Of a stretch of 64,000 nucleotides of DNA, positions 11,955 to 25,404 are shown in pieces. The notes under the pieces are model-generated. The model did not search any database and was not told the origin of the DNA. It saw only the letters and a program-made list of their open reading frames with translations. How positions within the stretch are numbered: position 1 is the first letter of the stretch; each line of letters starts with the position of its first letter. This stretch comes from Echinometra lucunter (Eukaryota; Echinodermata; Echinoidea; Camarodonta; Echinometridae): contig CM057157.1 of assembly GCA_029962745.1 (NCBI GenBank), forward strand, positions 7,178,197 through 7,242,196. The letters are read 5' to 3'. Position numbers and translations under genes: made by a program.

Positions 11955-13958
11955 TCGGGAGAGACAGAAAGACAAATGGAAACACATAGAGAAACGGAGA
12001 GAAAGAAATTGTATGCTCAAAGCAAGATGGATTCAATCACGAAAAATAAATATCAAAATTTAACATGTGTTAAAGTCAGGCCTATGATATCAGCATCGAA
12101 TATTGACATGTAGCAAAAGCCTGCATGAAAATCTCTAATTGAACAAGAGAATTTACTTTAAGAGATACGAATTAGTCTGGGTACTATGCACATTCATAGT
12201 TCATTGATTTTTGTATTCTTCTTTCTTGATCCGTTCGAGCTCGAATCCGAGCCGAAAAGCTGGTTTTCATGCTTAATGAAGCTCGAAAATTACTGTACAA
12301 ACAAAGCCTCTCTCATTTTTTTTTTAAATCACACAGATATGTAAAGCGAAATTGCAACAGTGCATTTGTTGAGAACAAAATAAATGTGATAAATGAAAAG
12401 CCGCGTTGATAATGTGTAAGACGCGACCGAAAAGTTCTTTTTGTACGAATACCACGTTGTGATAGATCAATTTGATATTGGCCGTAATCATTGGAAAGCA
12501 TACACAGGATACATGTATACTCATCATGATGTTTCGTAACTGCAGCTTTTCATTTCTTTGTTTTCAAATAAATTAAATGTCAACTAGGTCATAATTTACA
12601 AGGAAATTGGATACTCATTTTCGTATCAACAAATTAATGGCTTTTCTATATATTCGCACAACGTACAGTGCTGCATTTCAAGATAAATAGTTTTGACAGT
12701 TCTATCATTACTGAGCTGTCAAAATACCCGTATTATAGAAGAAGCCCCTTAATACACATGAGAGGAATACTGATAGACAATGAATAGAATTATATTGACC
12801 TTTTACGACTGTTTCAATATGATGATAGCATCTATTCATAATTCATTCGACAGTCGAGGGAAAATTCATTACCCCAGACAACCTGTGATCAAAATAATTG
12901 TCACTTTTTCTGCTGGGTGGATTAAAATATATCAGTAGATAATAACACTTTTTAAGGCTTCTGGAAGCTTAAACAGGAAAAAAAATCGAAATAGTTAGAT
13001 TTCAAATTATTATGAAGGTCATCACGCCTTATGCAAGGGTATAACCCAAGGGCGGGGGGGGGGGGAGGGTGGCCTTCGATCTTTTAAGAGAGTCGTCATC
13101 ATCAAGAATTGTATTAAAATATCAATCTAAATGAAACAATTTCAAGGACAGGAACTATCAATAGGAATATAATATAAAGATACGCAGGATCAGATCAGAG
13201 AAACGAGCAGTGTTCATTTTTCCTCTTTATCATGTTCTTTCACGATAAGGGGAACACCAGTTCAATTTACCCTAATACTTTATCTCATTTAAACTCTAGA
13301 ATGACGAGTGCTTTATCCTTTTATCATGTTTATTCATTCAAAAATTGTCATTTGATTTGCCCCTCCTGTCTGATCACGCCGGGATTGTTGTCCACAAAAT
13401 TAGAGCACACCTTACCCGTATCAAAGAAACCAACGGGTAGCCTCCTTTTCTCTACGTTCTAAAGGATAATGATTTTCCGCTGCCCCCTTCCTTGCCCCTT
13501 AATCAATCCTTTCCATTCTTCGAGGGATACTTTCAATTCGACGCAAAGGTGGTACATCTGAAAACAGAGGGAAATAATGACTCACTCAGCACATGTATGA
13601 GATCCAACTGTTGAATTTACTTTCAGAACTTTCTGATATCTTCCTTTTCTTTTGCAGAAGTTGCCGGCCACATGTATCCCATTTCCATTCAGATCAAGAT
13701 TGAATGAGATAATGAGTATAATATATTAAACATCTTGAAACGTGTCAAGGGGGTATGAAATATCAATTCGCAAAGTACCGGAGCACGTGAATTTCCTGAG
13801 CTAAGAATATAGTTTGATACTGAATATGAGATAACAAGTAAAGGAAGAAAAAGTGCAGTGGTAAACACTTGTTTGTCAGCGATAGGATTCACCTCTTACA
13901 AAATCAAACCATATTAATAAAATTGTTCCAAAGATTCAGAATATTTGCCCCTCTTTTT

Positions 13959-13989
<31 letters not shown>

Positions 13990-14871
13990 GTTTCTGGACT
14001 AATATGACATTCATTACTATATTACTCTTTTTATACAAGAGCGTGATGTATGAACCGGAGCATTTCTACTTTGCTACACTGACTTACCCACCGACTTACC
14101 TAAAAAGAGATAAGCATGATTATAGGGTAAGAATGAATAAGGCGAGGTATGATTGTTCAGTCCTGTGAAAAGGGATAGCCTGATGCTGACATGAACATCA
14201 AGAACTGGACAAATATAAAATGAGGGCATGAAAAAAAAAACAATTAAGTTTTTTAATACGAACGAAAGAGGAAGGATAAAGCATTTAAAAATTATGGAAA
14301 TAGAGCGCGAGACAGCTAACATTATAAAAAGAAAGTAAAAAAAAAAAACTTTTAAAAAATTGTTAAAATAGAATGCGTGGCGCAAAATCATGGATGATGC
14401 AGAATAGAAAAAGATAATAAAGGAAGGCTAGGTATGAAGAAGCCTGGAGATAAGATGATATAAATTTCAATATACAAACTAAAACACATATTTTCAAGGG
14501 ATATAAATTCATGATATTTATAAACTGAGGAAAGATTTGAACAAAGTATGCATTTTCGGAAACTTAAATATTCCCCTGTCACTCATAAATTCTTTTAATA
14601 CATAAAATATCTACATATATAAGGCCTTAAACTTTATTCAAATATTCCGAAGTTTTACCTAATGGTCAGACAAAATAGCTTCACAAAGAAGGATTCTATA
14701 AATCGATTGGATTGAAGGGCACAAAATGGCGCATTCATCAAGAATTTTAAAACATTATGTAAACGAAGTGGAACCCTTATTAGCGAAAGTACTTAACTTA
14801 GTTACCAGTCAGTGCTTAACATATAGACAGTGATTTGATCCAAAGAATTATCTAAATCTTTTATTTTTCAG
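11955..14871. other. Gene-free stretch
   Basis: About 2.9 kb of AT-rich sequence with a G run at 13053. A possible acceptor at 13656-13657 precedes 16 open codons ending in a stop, which is too little to call. Confidence 0.3.
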
Positions 14872-14982
14872 ATCATGGCACAAATAGCAGTACTCGGTTA
14901 AGATTATTGTTACGGGCAGACTATCGTAGCAATCCTTCTCACTCGGATTTAAGAGGATCTTTTCTCTATTCTGTCAGAAAAG
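14872..14982 (+). CDS. Weak candidate internal exon (111 nt)
   Basis: A pyrimidine-rich acceptor (TTTATTTTTCAG) at the left and a consensus donor (AAAAG then GTGAGT) at the right bound 111 nt. One frame is fully open (…HGTNSSTRLRLLLRADYRSN…), entering with two bases and leaving with one, so the exon length is a multiple of three. The other two frames are stopped. I do not recognise the peptide and see no neighbouring exon. A chance open frame of this length is quite possible. Confidence 0.2.
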
Positions 14983-15675
14983 GTGAGTGACAGCAATTAG
15001 CAAGCCATTCGTTTCAGTAAGTACATGCAGGAGGCTTCATTCAAAGTAAATCACAAAACAGACTCACGAAATTATGTTCATTTTATAGCACAGAGGACTG
15101 GGGGGGGGGGGGGGCTTCCAACTTTTTTTGTAAGCTTGTGCCCTTGCATTGGATAAGAATACAAGTTTATGCATTCTTTTCAGGGTTATCGCGCCACAGG
15201 AAATTGTGACGATTGTATTTTACCTGCCTCGAAAAATAGGGCATTCGTTTGCGTTCTTGTGTTAAAAGGTGCACATGACTTGTCTTTTGTCTTAATATTC
15301 TATAATTAAATTTTTGCATAACTTGGAATAATGCTTCATAAACATGATAAACAACGCAAAACTATTTCCTGTCGTTGAACTAACTGAAAAAGTAAACCCC
15401 ATCTGTTCTTAAATTGGATGATTTATGTGATCTTGCACTTGTTATAATTTCCTTTCTAGAATATGTGCCGGATGCAAGTTAAGTTTGCCAGAGGTCCGTT
15501 TTTACTTCAGTGTCAAAGATTCTTTGGTAAAATCATAAATTTCAGTGAATGAACGCATGACCCGTGTGATGGCAAGGGACATTTGGAGTGGACGACCCCT
15601 TACACAGTGATGGACTGATCTTTATGGCAAAATATGTTTTTCTAGTATTTATACTTTATACTGACGGAAACTTCG

Positions 15676-15703
15676 AGAAGAAGAAGAAGAAAAGGTAGAA
15701 GAA

Positions 15704-15750
<47 letters not shown>

Positions 15751-15783
15751 AGAAGAAGAAGAAGAAGAAGAAGAAGAAGAAGA
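15676..15783 (+). repeat. (GAA)n microsatellite
   Basis: About 108 bp of GAA units with two short interruptions. The poly-Ser frame on the minus strand is an artefact. Confidence 0.96.
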
Positions 15784-17866
15784 AATTATGACATGAAAGA
15801 AAAAAAAATCATTTTCCGAAAAGACCGATACGTGTTTGATTGAGCACATACCAAGATTCATTGCTTCAATTCAATGATTATCAGTGAAGTGCACAAATAT
15901 AGTCAGTAAGTTTGCTTCAGAAGTAATAGACGTTTTCTGTTAAGTTATATGGCTTAAAATGATACGCAAAGGGGGAAAATGGCAATAGTTTAACATGCAC
16001 CACAAAACATATTTCTTCTTTCAAAGGGAATTACAGGAAGTTAAAACCAAAGATAACGATCTGCTCGCACCCTTTCAAATATAAGATCTGCAACAACACA
16101 CAGTATTACACAAGAAGCAAGCAGACCGGAATAATGTGTGTTTGCCTTCTCTATTCATCGAAACCTTAACCATTCATGAAAGATATGTTTATTAAAACTT
16201 TTTTCTAAGTAGACTGAAACTTTGTTTTCATCAATGGAGCAATGTTCAATGGGTATTAGGTTTCAGGGGGCGTTACTTTTCAGTGAGGTGCCGAAAATAT
16301 ATCCAAGATTTTCAATAAGGCCGAAAGAGGGGGAAGCCTTTAGGGGAATAAAGTTGGGAAGAGAGGAAAATAAGAGAGAGATAGAGAGAGAGAGAGCGAA
16401 TATGGCGAACGGGAGCCAAAGGAGGTTTCATTGATTAGCATTTGTACTATTCGAAAAGATATTCAAAGAAAAGGAGAGAAAGAAAGAAAGCGAGGTGGTT
16501 TTATTTCAATAAATTACAATTTTTTACAAGGAACGATTGAAAATCAATAACATACATGCACTTTGGTGTTTAAGAGGGGCAATGGGCACATGACCAATTA
16601 CATATACCCCCCCCCCCAAAAAAAAATAGATCCAATAGCAAAAAAAAAAGGGGGAATGAAGAAGTGACTGAGAAAGGCCAAAGGGGGAAGAAAAAACGAA
16701 AAGGAAAGAAGAAGATGACTAGCATCTCCTCCCCCTCAATCGTTGGCGTTGTTGAATCTCATATCATTCAGAATATATTTAAGTGCCACCCCCCCCCCGC
16801 AAGAATGCCAGCGCCCCCCCCCCCCCCCTCGATGACTGGACCCACAGGACGCCACGGAGTATGTATACACTTTTAGTGAGGGCATCAAAGGGTGCATCGA
16901 TAGGAATGCAGACAGAGTGAGGAAAAAAAAAAAACATCCAGAGAAACGAAGAATACCAAGTGTGGTGAATGGATTGCATTTGGTTTTTACCTCTATAGAC
17001 TTGAAACTCATGCGATGAATGATTATATGGAAACAATCTTCATCACTCAATTTTACCGTCAGCTGGAGAGAATCTTCACTGTGCTCATTATAACAGGGAC
17101 TTCTCAAATAGTCCACTCTATTAGGAGTCAAAGTATTATGGATCGCTTCATTTTGGAGTGGAAATTAATCTCAAAAGAGTTGTCTGAAGAAATGTTTGGA
17201 GTGGATTTAACAAGAACGGATAGTACATCGTGATCCCAAATAAAAAGAAAAAACCGTGCTAAACATGCGAAGAGTGTGGATAAGAGGGTTGCTTAAATTT
17301 TCCTATAAAACAATGTTGAAGAATTTTACAAATCCATTGCCATCATAAAGAACGTGTTCCAATACATAAATACACTACTACATCAGAATCATTAACACGA
17401 ATACATCGATATGACGACTAAAGAACGGAAATGTTTGCCCCCCCCCAAAAAAAAATATGAGAAAATTCACCCCCTCCAAGATCGTGTATAATCGTCGATA
17501 ATTCATGCAAGAACAAATTTACAAATTATTTCTCCATGTTATTTGCTTAGTATGAGTTACATGGGAACGGAACAATGAGAATAAATATGAAAAGGGTATT
17601 CAAACTCGGGGTATTTGTTCCTAATTATTCACACCAGTGCATTTAAATATTGACACCTTATTCAACTGTTATTATGCCTCTGCGAAATGAAAATAAGATT
17701 GCATGCCGAAGTCTTACCGAACAAATTCCCATTAATAACGGGTGAAATAGAAGACAAGTATGATATGCCTGTAAACATTTAGGGACAACCATACACATGA
17801 AAAAAGGAATCTTTTGATTCTTATCCCAATGCAAATTCGCTTGTTCCCAAAACACAAGGAATATCT
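15784..17866. other. Gene-free stretch with several C-runs
   Basis: C-runs lie near 16606, 16791, 16817 and 17438, with a short AGAG tract near 16375. They resemble the subterminal tracts of the hAT-type MITEs in this window, but I could not pair any ends here. Confidence 0.3.
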
Positions 17867-18114
17867 CAGGGGCGGCGCTACGGGGAGGGGGGGGGGGAGA
17901 GGCCACCCTTTATGATTTTTCAGGTGATCCCCCCCCCCAAAAGGGAAGAAAACCAGAAGAAAAGAAGAAGAAGAAAGAAGACTACGGGGAAGAGCGGGCA
18001 GGATCATGCAACTACATAACTGTTCATTTGAAATTAAAATGTATAGGCCTAAATAAACTCACCTGTGGGTCATCTCCCCCCCCCCCCAATCAACATATCC
18101 TGGCGCCACCCATG
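17867..18114. mobile_element. hAT-type MITE with perfect 8-bp target duplication
   Basis: The ends are CAGGGGCGGCGCTACG and, inverted, CATGGGTGGCGCCAGG. The flanks are the perfect direct repeat GAATATCT at 17859-17866 and 18115-18122. A G-tract sits inside the left end and a C-tract inside the right end. The element is 248 bp and non-coding. Confidence 0.86.
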
Positions 18115-18364
18115 GAATATCTTGGTGGTAACATGTGAATTTGGGTTGTACATGGAATCAACTTTGTTTTGATGAAATGACCACAGCGCCACAAACGAAT
18201 CGAGAAGAAGAAGAGATTTAAAGAGGTCAAAAGGGACTCCACATTCTAAACAAATGCGCAATTTGATTAGTCTTTGATCAAACATAACGGTCAAAACAAG
18301 ATGAAAACTAAAGCTTAGTAGAAAAGAAAAACAATGAGCAGAAAATATAGAATATCAGTAAGAG

Positions 18365-18758
18365 AGGAAGAGAGTTGGCTCAGTCGGTAAAAAAATCGTC
18401 TGCCTGTCGAACCCAAAGATCTTGGTTTGGAAGACGGATGCCAAAACTCTGCGTTGTGTGTTAATGTGCACCCCCCCCCCGTTTCAGTGGAAAAACCTCC
18501 TTCCCTCGGAAAGGACGTTAAATGGAGGTCTCGTGCAGACGAGAGTCACCACCGTTGTACGTCAAGAACCCATTGCGTTATTCGAAGAAGAGTAGGGGGA
18601 AACCCCGGTGTAGTGGAACACCTACACATCCCAAGTATATAATATTATCGGGAGGAGAGACCCAGGGTCACAGGAATTTAGTTAACTTCGCTTTTCCTCT
18701 CCCAGGCGTAGGAGACGCCAAGAACTTAATAGTAATGATAATGCTGATAATATTATAA
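18365..18758 (+). mobile_element. tRNA-derived SINE
   Basis: The head has an A-box-like GTTGGCTCAGTCGGTA, an anticodon-arm-like stretch and a decayed B-box (CTTGGTTTGGAAG). The body has a C-run and the block CGGAAAGGACGTTAAATGG, then GTACGTCAAGAACCCATTG. The 3' end runs into ACTTAATAGTAATGATAATG, a degenerate TAA/TGA-type tail. It is non-coding, and the short frames across it are not genes. It looks like a different SINE family from the copies at 8697, 21744 and 32242. Confidence 0.7.
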
Positions 18759-20655
18759 TGTATTGATTTTTAAAATTCTTTCGATATTGACGACTTAAAA
18801 AAAAACCTGTTTACATGAAATCTACCGACATGAGATGTGACTGAATTTATAAAAACCAGAGGCTCAAGCTTACTGGAAACATGGTTAAACTACTAGATTA
18901 CTTGCCGCGCGTAATTTGACAGCGTCAGTGACTTAGGTAATTTTAGGCCTATCTCTAGCTCTCGTTGGTTTAATGTTCCTCTTTCAGAAAAAAAAAATTA
19001 AAGGCAGCTCAGAATACTTGCAGATTTATTCGAGATATCTGACAAATGTTCCGAAGGACATGCGCGACAAATTTGGTGTGAACATGTTGAAGGGGCTTGT
19101 ACGTGCAAAGCAACCCCAAATTAGTCTTAACAACCAATGTATAAAATAAAATGAATGTTGATAATCCAGTCAATTTATATTTCGATATTAATGATGCGTT
19201 TGAGAAATACAAAATGTTCAATATGAATTTCGACTGTAAATGCAGATGTTTATTTCTTTAAACTAAAGATACTTACATTACAGGAAAGAAAGGAAACTAG
19301 ATCCAAACAGCTTAGCCCGATTTTTAGACACAGACAACTCTTTCAAAGTCAACGGAAGAAATGGTGTCACTTCAGAGTGCTAGAATGCACACAAGAGTCA
19401 AGAATTCAGTTTTCCAACACCTCCTCCCCGAAACCTCATCTTTGCTTCTCACCTATAGGAGTAAGATCCTTTATCCTGGCCAGCCGCTGGCGACAAATTC
19501 AGCACTGAGCAGTCGCAAAGCCTGAACGAGTGGATTGGCCTCGCAATCGCATTTTATTTGCTCCTCAAGTTGTTGCAAAGAGGTTAACAGTGAATGGAAT
19601 GGCGTTGAGTAAATACGCCGTAAATCAGGCGACAGCAAAATGTCATTCACAATCGTCTGCAGGCGATATTTTGTGCCCGCCGTTTTACGCTCGACTTACG
19701 CGCACGCAACAGGTGTGCTTTTGGTGGCACTACCGAAGGGGGCATGCCTCATGGTGATTGTAAATATTACAGCGACACATCTGGGACCTGCTCAGTCGCT
19801 TGTCGGAGTTTTAACCTTGCTTTTGTACTTGAAGCCAATCAACTATCGCTAAATCGCCGACGTGTTCAAGAATTCTACGATATGATATTACAAACCAAAT
19901 GGAGACATTTCTTTGGAGAGTGCATGAATACGACACGTGCAAAAGTTTCAATACTGTTTGTCGACGCCATCCTCTTATTTCGACACCTCAAATTTCCGAC
20001 ATTTATTGCCAGAGCACAGGCGTGGGCAAGAAAAGAAAATATAGTGGATTAGCCTGCATTTACTTCCCAATGAAAATATAGAATCTCTGAGAGTAGCATA
20101 ATAGAGGTGTCGGAAAATAGAAACCACCCCATCCTTAACATGTAGTCCTGCTCCCCCCAGAGAAGAAGAGAAAAGTCAATGATGTCAATAATCACAGTCT
20201 GTGGTAGAATAAATCTATTATGTGCATACCAAGGTCTTCTTACCAACACAATTTACGAATCTTTCAATACAAGCACAAAGGGCACATAGGTTTTAATCCA
20301 CATGTATGTTAACTTGTTGGATACTGGAACCGGGTTGTCCCAAGTATAAAGTCTATGGGGATGACAGAATTCAGTAGTCGACGGGTTATAACGAAATGTA
20401 TAGCCAGTAACACCATGGACTTCTCAAGTAAGTCCATGTTAACACAAACGCTATAACAGCACAACCGATAGAACAAACTTTTTGAGATATAGAAAGGTGC
20501 GCAATCTATGATGGTAATGTATATAAACTTTGGTAGCGAAACCGAAGTTGAAGTAAAACTTTATCAAAAGGTGTTGTCACATGTCGCAGTCGTAAATAAT
20601 TATTTCGATGTTCCGTCAGTGCTTTCTGATGGAAAGAGATTCCAGGTCGAGGCTA
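18759..20655. other. Gene-free stretch
   Basis: No supported gene. The part at 19500-20060 is less AT-rich and carries frames up to 102 codons on +, but none shows a recognisable domain. Confidence 0.3.
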
Positions 20656-20919
20656 CACTCTTATTTCTGCGGAGTCAAATTTGACTCGGAATGGAGTTAG
20701 CTGAGAGTCAACTCTATTCGGAGTTAAAGTGACTCGGATTTCCGAATTAATTTGATTTGGAATGGAGTTACTTTGACTTGAATTGAGTCGATTCTCAGTT
20801 GACGTCACACCATTCTGAGTCAGATTAATTCGGAAATCTGAGTCACTTTAACTCGGAATGGAGTTGACTCCCAGCTGACGCCATTCCTAGTCAAATTTGA
20901 CTCCGCAGAAATTAGAGTG
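20656..20919. mobile_element. Palindromic MITE flanked by TA
   Basis: The ends are CACTCTTATTTCTGCGGAGT and, inverted, CACTCTAATTTCTGCGGAGT, flanked by TA at 20654-20655 and 20920-20921. The inverted match extends over nearly the whole 264 bp. The arms contain repeated blocks of the type GAATGGAGTTNACT and GAGTCAAATTTGACTC, so each arm is itself internally repetitive. Confidence 0.85.
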
Positions 20920-20921
20920 TA

Positions 20922-21743
20922 CCTTAGAGAATGTAACGGGGTCTCTATATGCGTCTGAGCGCAACGCATCGCAAATTGTCTGCGGCTACATGTGTCAAAC
21001 TCTCTGTCCCTGTCTTTAATTATTTCTCTCATGTTTTCTGCCTCATCTTGCAGTTTGAAACACTTTGGATCATTCATTCCATCACCTCAAATCGCGCAAC
21101 AGAACCCCTAATCCAATTCCAACATGCTAATTGTTCGGCGTGTAGTTAATTTCCGAATGACACAAAACAGTCTATCGATTTATTTAGCTCCGGCTAATAT
21201 TATGGTATGTTGTGGATGTCGTCTTTTGCATAAATAATATAAGACGTATTGATCAAATTAAATAAAAGGGCTTCACCTGATACCTGCTGCAAGTGCTCAG
21301 GCAATATTATTGTTTCGCTGTCAATATCCCGCTAAATATCTCACATTTACTTCATCCCTGGACTAAACACTGTTTAATCCTAATCTTTAAAGCTATGAGG
21401 GAAATCCTGAGGGAAGGACACCCCATGATTTTTTGGGGGATGCCCCCTCCCACGAACTGCAGGAAGAGGGAGTTTTCCCCCCTCCCTGTCTTCTGCTCCT
21501 CTTTTCTACCTTCTCTCAACCTTTTTTTTCTTTTCTCATTCAAGCTTTAATTTGATTTTTTTGGGGGGACCACCCCCATCGCCCTCTGGCTTCGCGGGTG
21601 ACCTGGACCAGATGAGGGGGTCCAAGACCTGCCACTAGGCCAGAACAAATTTAATGAAAAGTTATAGCTTCGGATACGTATAGGGAACTTTCCTCGACTC
21701 TTCGGCATGATTCGGAAAAGGGCGCTGATTTTTGTTTCCAATA
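20922..21743. other. Gene-free stretch
   Basis: Contains a G/C-rich patch at 21410-21640 that may be part of another transposon, but ends could not be paired. No gene recognised. Confidence 0.3.
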
Positions 21744-21965
21744 ATTTGTTTGGTTGGTTATTTTTTTTTACCTGACTGCTAAGAAAGCATGAGGATGCTT
21801 GCTAGTAAGCAATCAATGGACCGACGGCTTTAAGTCCCCTCCGAAGGACTTGGTAATGAGGATTAATACCTTACCAAGGGGCATTAGCGCATTCGCTTGG
21901 TCTCGAACCCGGGTACTTCCGGTTACGAGACCACTGCTCTACCACTGAGCCACAGCGCCTCCTAC
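21744..21965 (-). mobile_element. tRNA-derived SINE
   Basis: On the minus strand the head reads GGAGGCGCTGTGGCTCAGTG, GTAGAGC (A-box region), an anticodon-loop-like CTCGTAA and a B-box GGGTTCGAGACC. The anticodon and T stems pair poorly, so this is a tRNA-like head and not a working tRNA gene. The body follows (CTTGGTAAGGTATTAATCC, GGACTTAAAGCCGTCGGTC), and the element ends in an A-rich tail and AACCAACC. Confidence 0.78.
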
Positions 21966-22237
21966 ATTTGGTGTGCATTTTTTCCTTTTTGAACAGCTTT
22001 TAGAGGCTTCGTTAAAACATATCAAATTTGTCAGTTCTGATCTCCAATTGTGATGTATCTACCTTTGATCAAATCAACTAGTGAACCTTTTTCATATTAT
22101 TTTGAATTCAATAAAACTAATGTGAAATACATAGAAATTGATTTCGGCAGCAAATGAATAGTAAACATGGTAAACAAACGATTAATGTTCATTCTCTCTC
22201 CCTCTTTCTGGCTTTTCGTCCCCCCCCCTCCTCCCTC

Positions 22238-22241
<4 letters not shown>

Positions 22242-22299
<58 letters not shown>
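22242..22299 (+). repeat. (TC)n microsatellite
   Basis: About 58 bp of near-perfect TC units after a C-rich stretch. No coding content. Confidence 0.96.
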
Positions 22300-22302
<3 letters not shown>

Positions 22303-22735
22303 GGCAAGTCATTTTCTTTCTTTCCTTTTTTGTTGTTACCAGAATTCAAGATTATTCTCTTTACTCCTCAAAAAGTGAACATTAGATACCAAGGTCGCTC
22401 TAAGATTCCAGAATGTCCCTAAGGTTGGGATTCTCTGTGGTCATTTAGAAGTCCGGTCCGTTAACAAACATGAGTTCCCTTTCAACGTGTCCATCGAAAT
22501 GCTCTTTTATCTCCCGAATTGTGCTCATTTTGTAAGTGATGTTTGTCTTTTGGCTTTAAGATGTTCCTGAATAGGGGTTTAGAGGCGAAATCAGAGACAG
22601 CGAACTGAGCATCATGCCGATTTGCTATGTTCTCCTGTAGGCCTACCCGTTTTTCAGACACAAACGACACGAAAGTTGAGACAAAACCAAACAAGAAATG
22701 GAAGAGAGTCACATAAAATTAAGTTAATGATGTTG

Positions 22736-22826
22736 ATGGTGATGACGGGGAGGAGGAGGAGGAGGAGGAGGAGGAGGAGGACGACGATGATGATATGATG
22801 ATAGTGATGGTGGTGTTTGTGGTGGT
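22736..22826 (+). repeat. GAG/GAT trinucleotide microsatellite
   Basis: GATGG and GAG units, then GAC and GAT units and GTGGTG variants. The His- or Leu-rich frames on the minus strand are artefacts. Confidence 0.9.
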
Positions 22827-24904
22827 TTTCGTGGTGACAGAAGTGGTGATGGCATTCTACATTAGGACAGCTAATCTTCTTGTAAGAAAAGAAAAGAAAA
22901 ACATAAACTATGCTACCGAATGGCACAAGTTGACGTATAAACGATTTCAGTACAGATCAAAATGAACCTATTTTTGCTACTTTTCATCAGCTACAAATAC
23001 ATATCTCAGACATTATAACACTTAGCGCTTTCAATGGTTATAGGTCAGTGTGGATGTATTCTTAAAAAACTTGCACTGAAGCTGTACTATTTGGTCAATG
23101 AGTAACTTCAGAACAAATCTATTCAAGCTCACTTAACAGAACTATTTCACTGAACATGCCGAATTTTTAAGTAATAAGCTCCCTCTTGAAAGTGTAAATA
23201 AATCAGTGAATTGAAACCAGTTGTCTGCTTTTCGGAGTATTTGTCGAAAGGGGTTCTTCCAATTCTCTCGTCCATTTAAGAGGGATATTCAATTCACTTT
23301 ACATTCATTCAAAGGGGATTAGAGTTTTACGAACCATTGGTTAGAAGTCAGGGCTAAATGCTCAATCAATTTGTCTGCTCCTTGATTCTGTTAAAATGGT
23401 TTATACATCTATTCCTCTCTGTATGTGTTGTTCTGTAATTACAGAACTGTCAGGGGAAATAATTCAATGGGTATCTCAGTGCAGCTTGTCCGTATATTCG
23501 ATATCCCTTTCAATGGTTGCAGAAAGATGCTCATTTGAAGCCTTTTCAATACATTATTCACATTAAATACTCGACGTATCTGCAGTAAAGTAATCTTTTG
23601 CAGTTAAACAATAACTGAAGTAGTTTTTGGATGTAACAACTTGTGTATAGATCTACGCTTTTCTTGTATTTCTTGTAGAAAAGTTTGATGGGGATTCCAG
23701 GAATTATAAAGAAACGGGCATGCGTCACCTTTTCTGTAATCCCTTTCCACTTCTTCCACTTTGACATTTTGCCCCAACATTTTGGGCGAACGTTAGTTCT
23801 TGTTTGAATAATGATATTGTCTAGGTGTAATTTTTACATCTTACATAATCATATTTTGATTCACAGTTTCATCACAATAAAGGGTTGATCACTGCATTTA
23901 GGCAAGAGACGTCATCCCCCTCCCTGCCCCGGCAATATGCCCGTGTAATCCTCAACTTTTTTTCTTTCTCTCAACCCGCATCACCCGTTGGACCTTGGGA
24001 TATTATTGTCGTGTCATATTTTTTTCATAAAAAATCAAATTAATTCAGTTTGATTTACGGCATAATCCTCAGGTGCATAGCAAAGATTCTTTTTTTTTCA
24101 ATCAAACTTAACCTCAAGTTCACCACCTGTTATCATGCCCCCCCCCTTCCCCTCCTCTCATCATCTCCTCATTTTGCGTGCAGATGTCCACTTTCGGGAT
24201 CCATATATGCAGGAATTCTTAGCCAACAGTTGTCCGTAACATGGCAACTGTGAGCTGCTCAATGCCGTCGATAAAATTATCAGGGAGGATCGGAAAGTTT
24301 GAGAGCAAATATCAGTCGGAAATTCGATTATCGGGGCATAGTTATTCTTGACCTCAAAATATTGATTTTCTTTACGAATGGGTGAGCGGGCGATATAGCT
24401 TGATAGCTGATAAGCATTATACAAGAAATAGAAAGGAATGCGAAAGTAATAAAAAAAAAAAAAAGAAAGATAGAATTACAATGCACTCTGATATTCGTAA
24501 CACTGCTTCTGCTTCTATATGGCGTACAGAGATTGATAACTCAACTAGAGGATAATAATAATGATAATTTATTGCTTAAAATGCCAATTTCCTGATAACA
24601 ATGGCAATTATGCGGTTTTAAGATTCGATTACACTGTCTACACCTGTCTCTATTTCCTGCCAAACACATTACATCGCACATAATATTACCGAGGAGATCA
24701 AATCAATGAAGCAACATGTATTCTGCTCTTTGATTTGTTTGTTCCTGGTCGAAGTTTGATACGCATCATTTTCCCATTTTAACATTGTTTAATAATTTTT
24801 TTGAACGCATGTTTTGTTTATTTGAATGTGCAACATCATGAGCCAGTTGCTAGGATATATCGAGAATTCAAAGTAATTACTCAACGAAAGGAGAGTGATG
24901 GGTG
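22827..24904. other. Gene-free stretch
   Basis: AT-rich sequence up to the scaffold gap. No gene or repeat recognised beyond short homopolymers. Confidence 0.3.
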
Positions 24905-25404
24905 NNNNNNNNNNNNNNNNNNNNNNNNNNNNNNNNNNNNNNNNNNNNNNNNNNNNNNNNNNNNNNNNNNNNNNNNNNNNNNNNNNNNNNNNNNNNNNNN
25001 NNNNNNNNNNNNNNNNNNNNNNNNNNNNNNNNNNNNNNNNNNNNNNNNNNNNNNNNNNNNNNNNNNNNNNNNNNNNNNNNNNNNNNNNNNNNNNNNNNNN
25101 NNNNNNNNNNNNNNNNNNNNNNNNNNNNNNNNNNNNNNNNNNNNNNNNNNNNNNNNNNNNNNNNNNNNNNNNNNNNNNNNNNNNNNNNNNNNNNNNNNNN
25201 NNNNNNNNNNNNNNNNNNNNNNNNNNNNNNNNNNNNNNNNNNNNNNNNNNNNNNNNNNNNNNNNNNNNNNNNNNNNNNNNNNNNNNNNNNNNNNNNNNNN
25301 NNNNNNNNNNNNNNNNNNNNNNNNNNNNNNNNNNNNNNNNNNNNNNNNNNNNNNNNNNNNNNNNNNNNNNNNNNNNNNNNNNNNNNNNNNNNNNNNNNNN
25401 NNNN
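24905..25404. other. Scaffold gap of exactly 500 N
   Basis: A run of 500 unknown bases. The round length suggests a placeholder, so the real distance between the flanks is unknown. All frames across it are meaningless. Confidence 0.99.

Noticed and set aside
21890..21965. Possible tRNA-Thr gene on the minus strand
   Set aside because: A- and B-boxes and a CGT anticodon loop are present, but the anticodon and T stems do not pair properly, and the sequence continues into a SINE body also found at 8697 and 32242.
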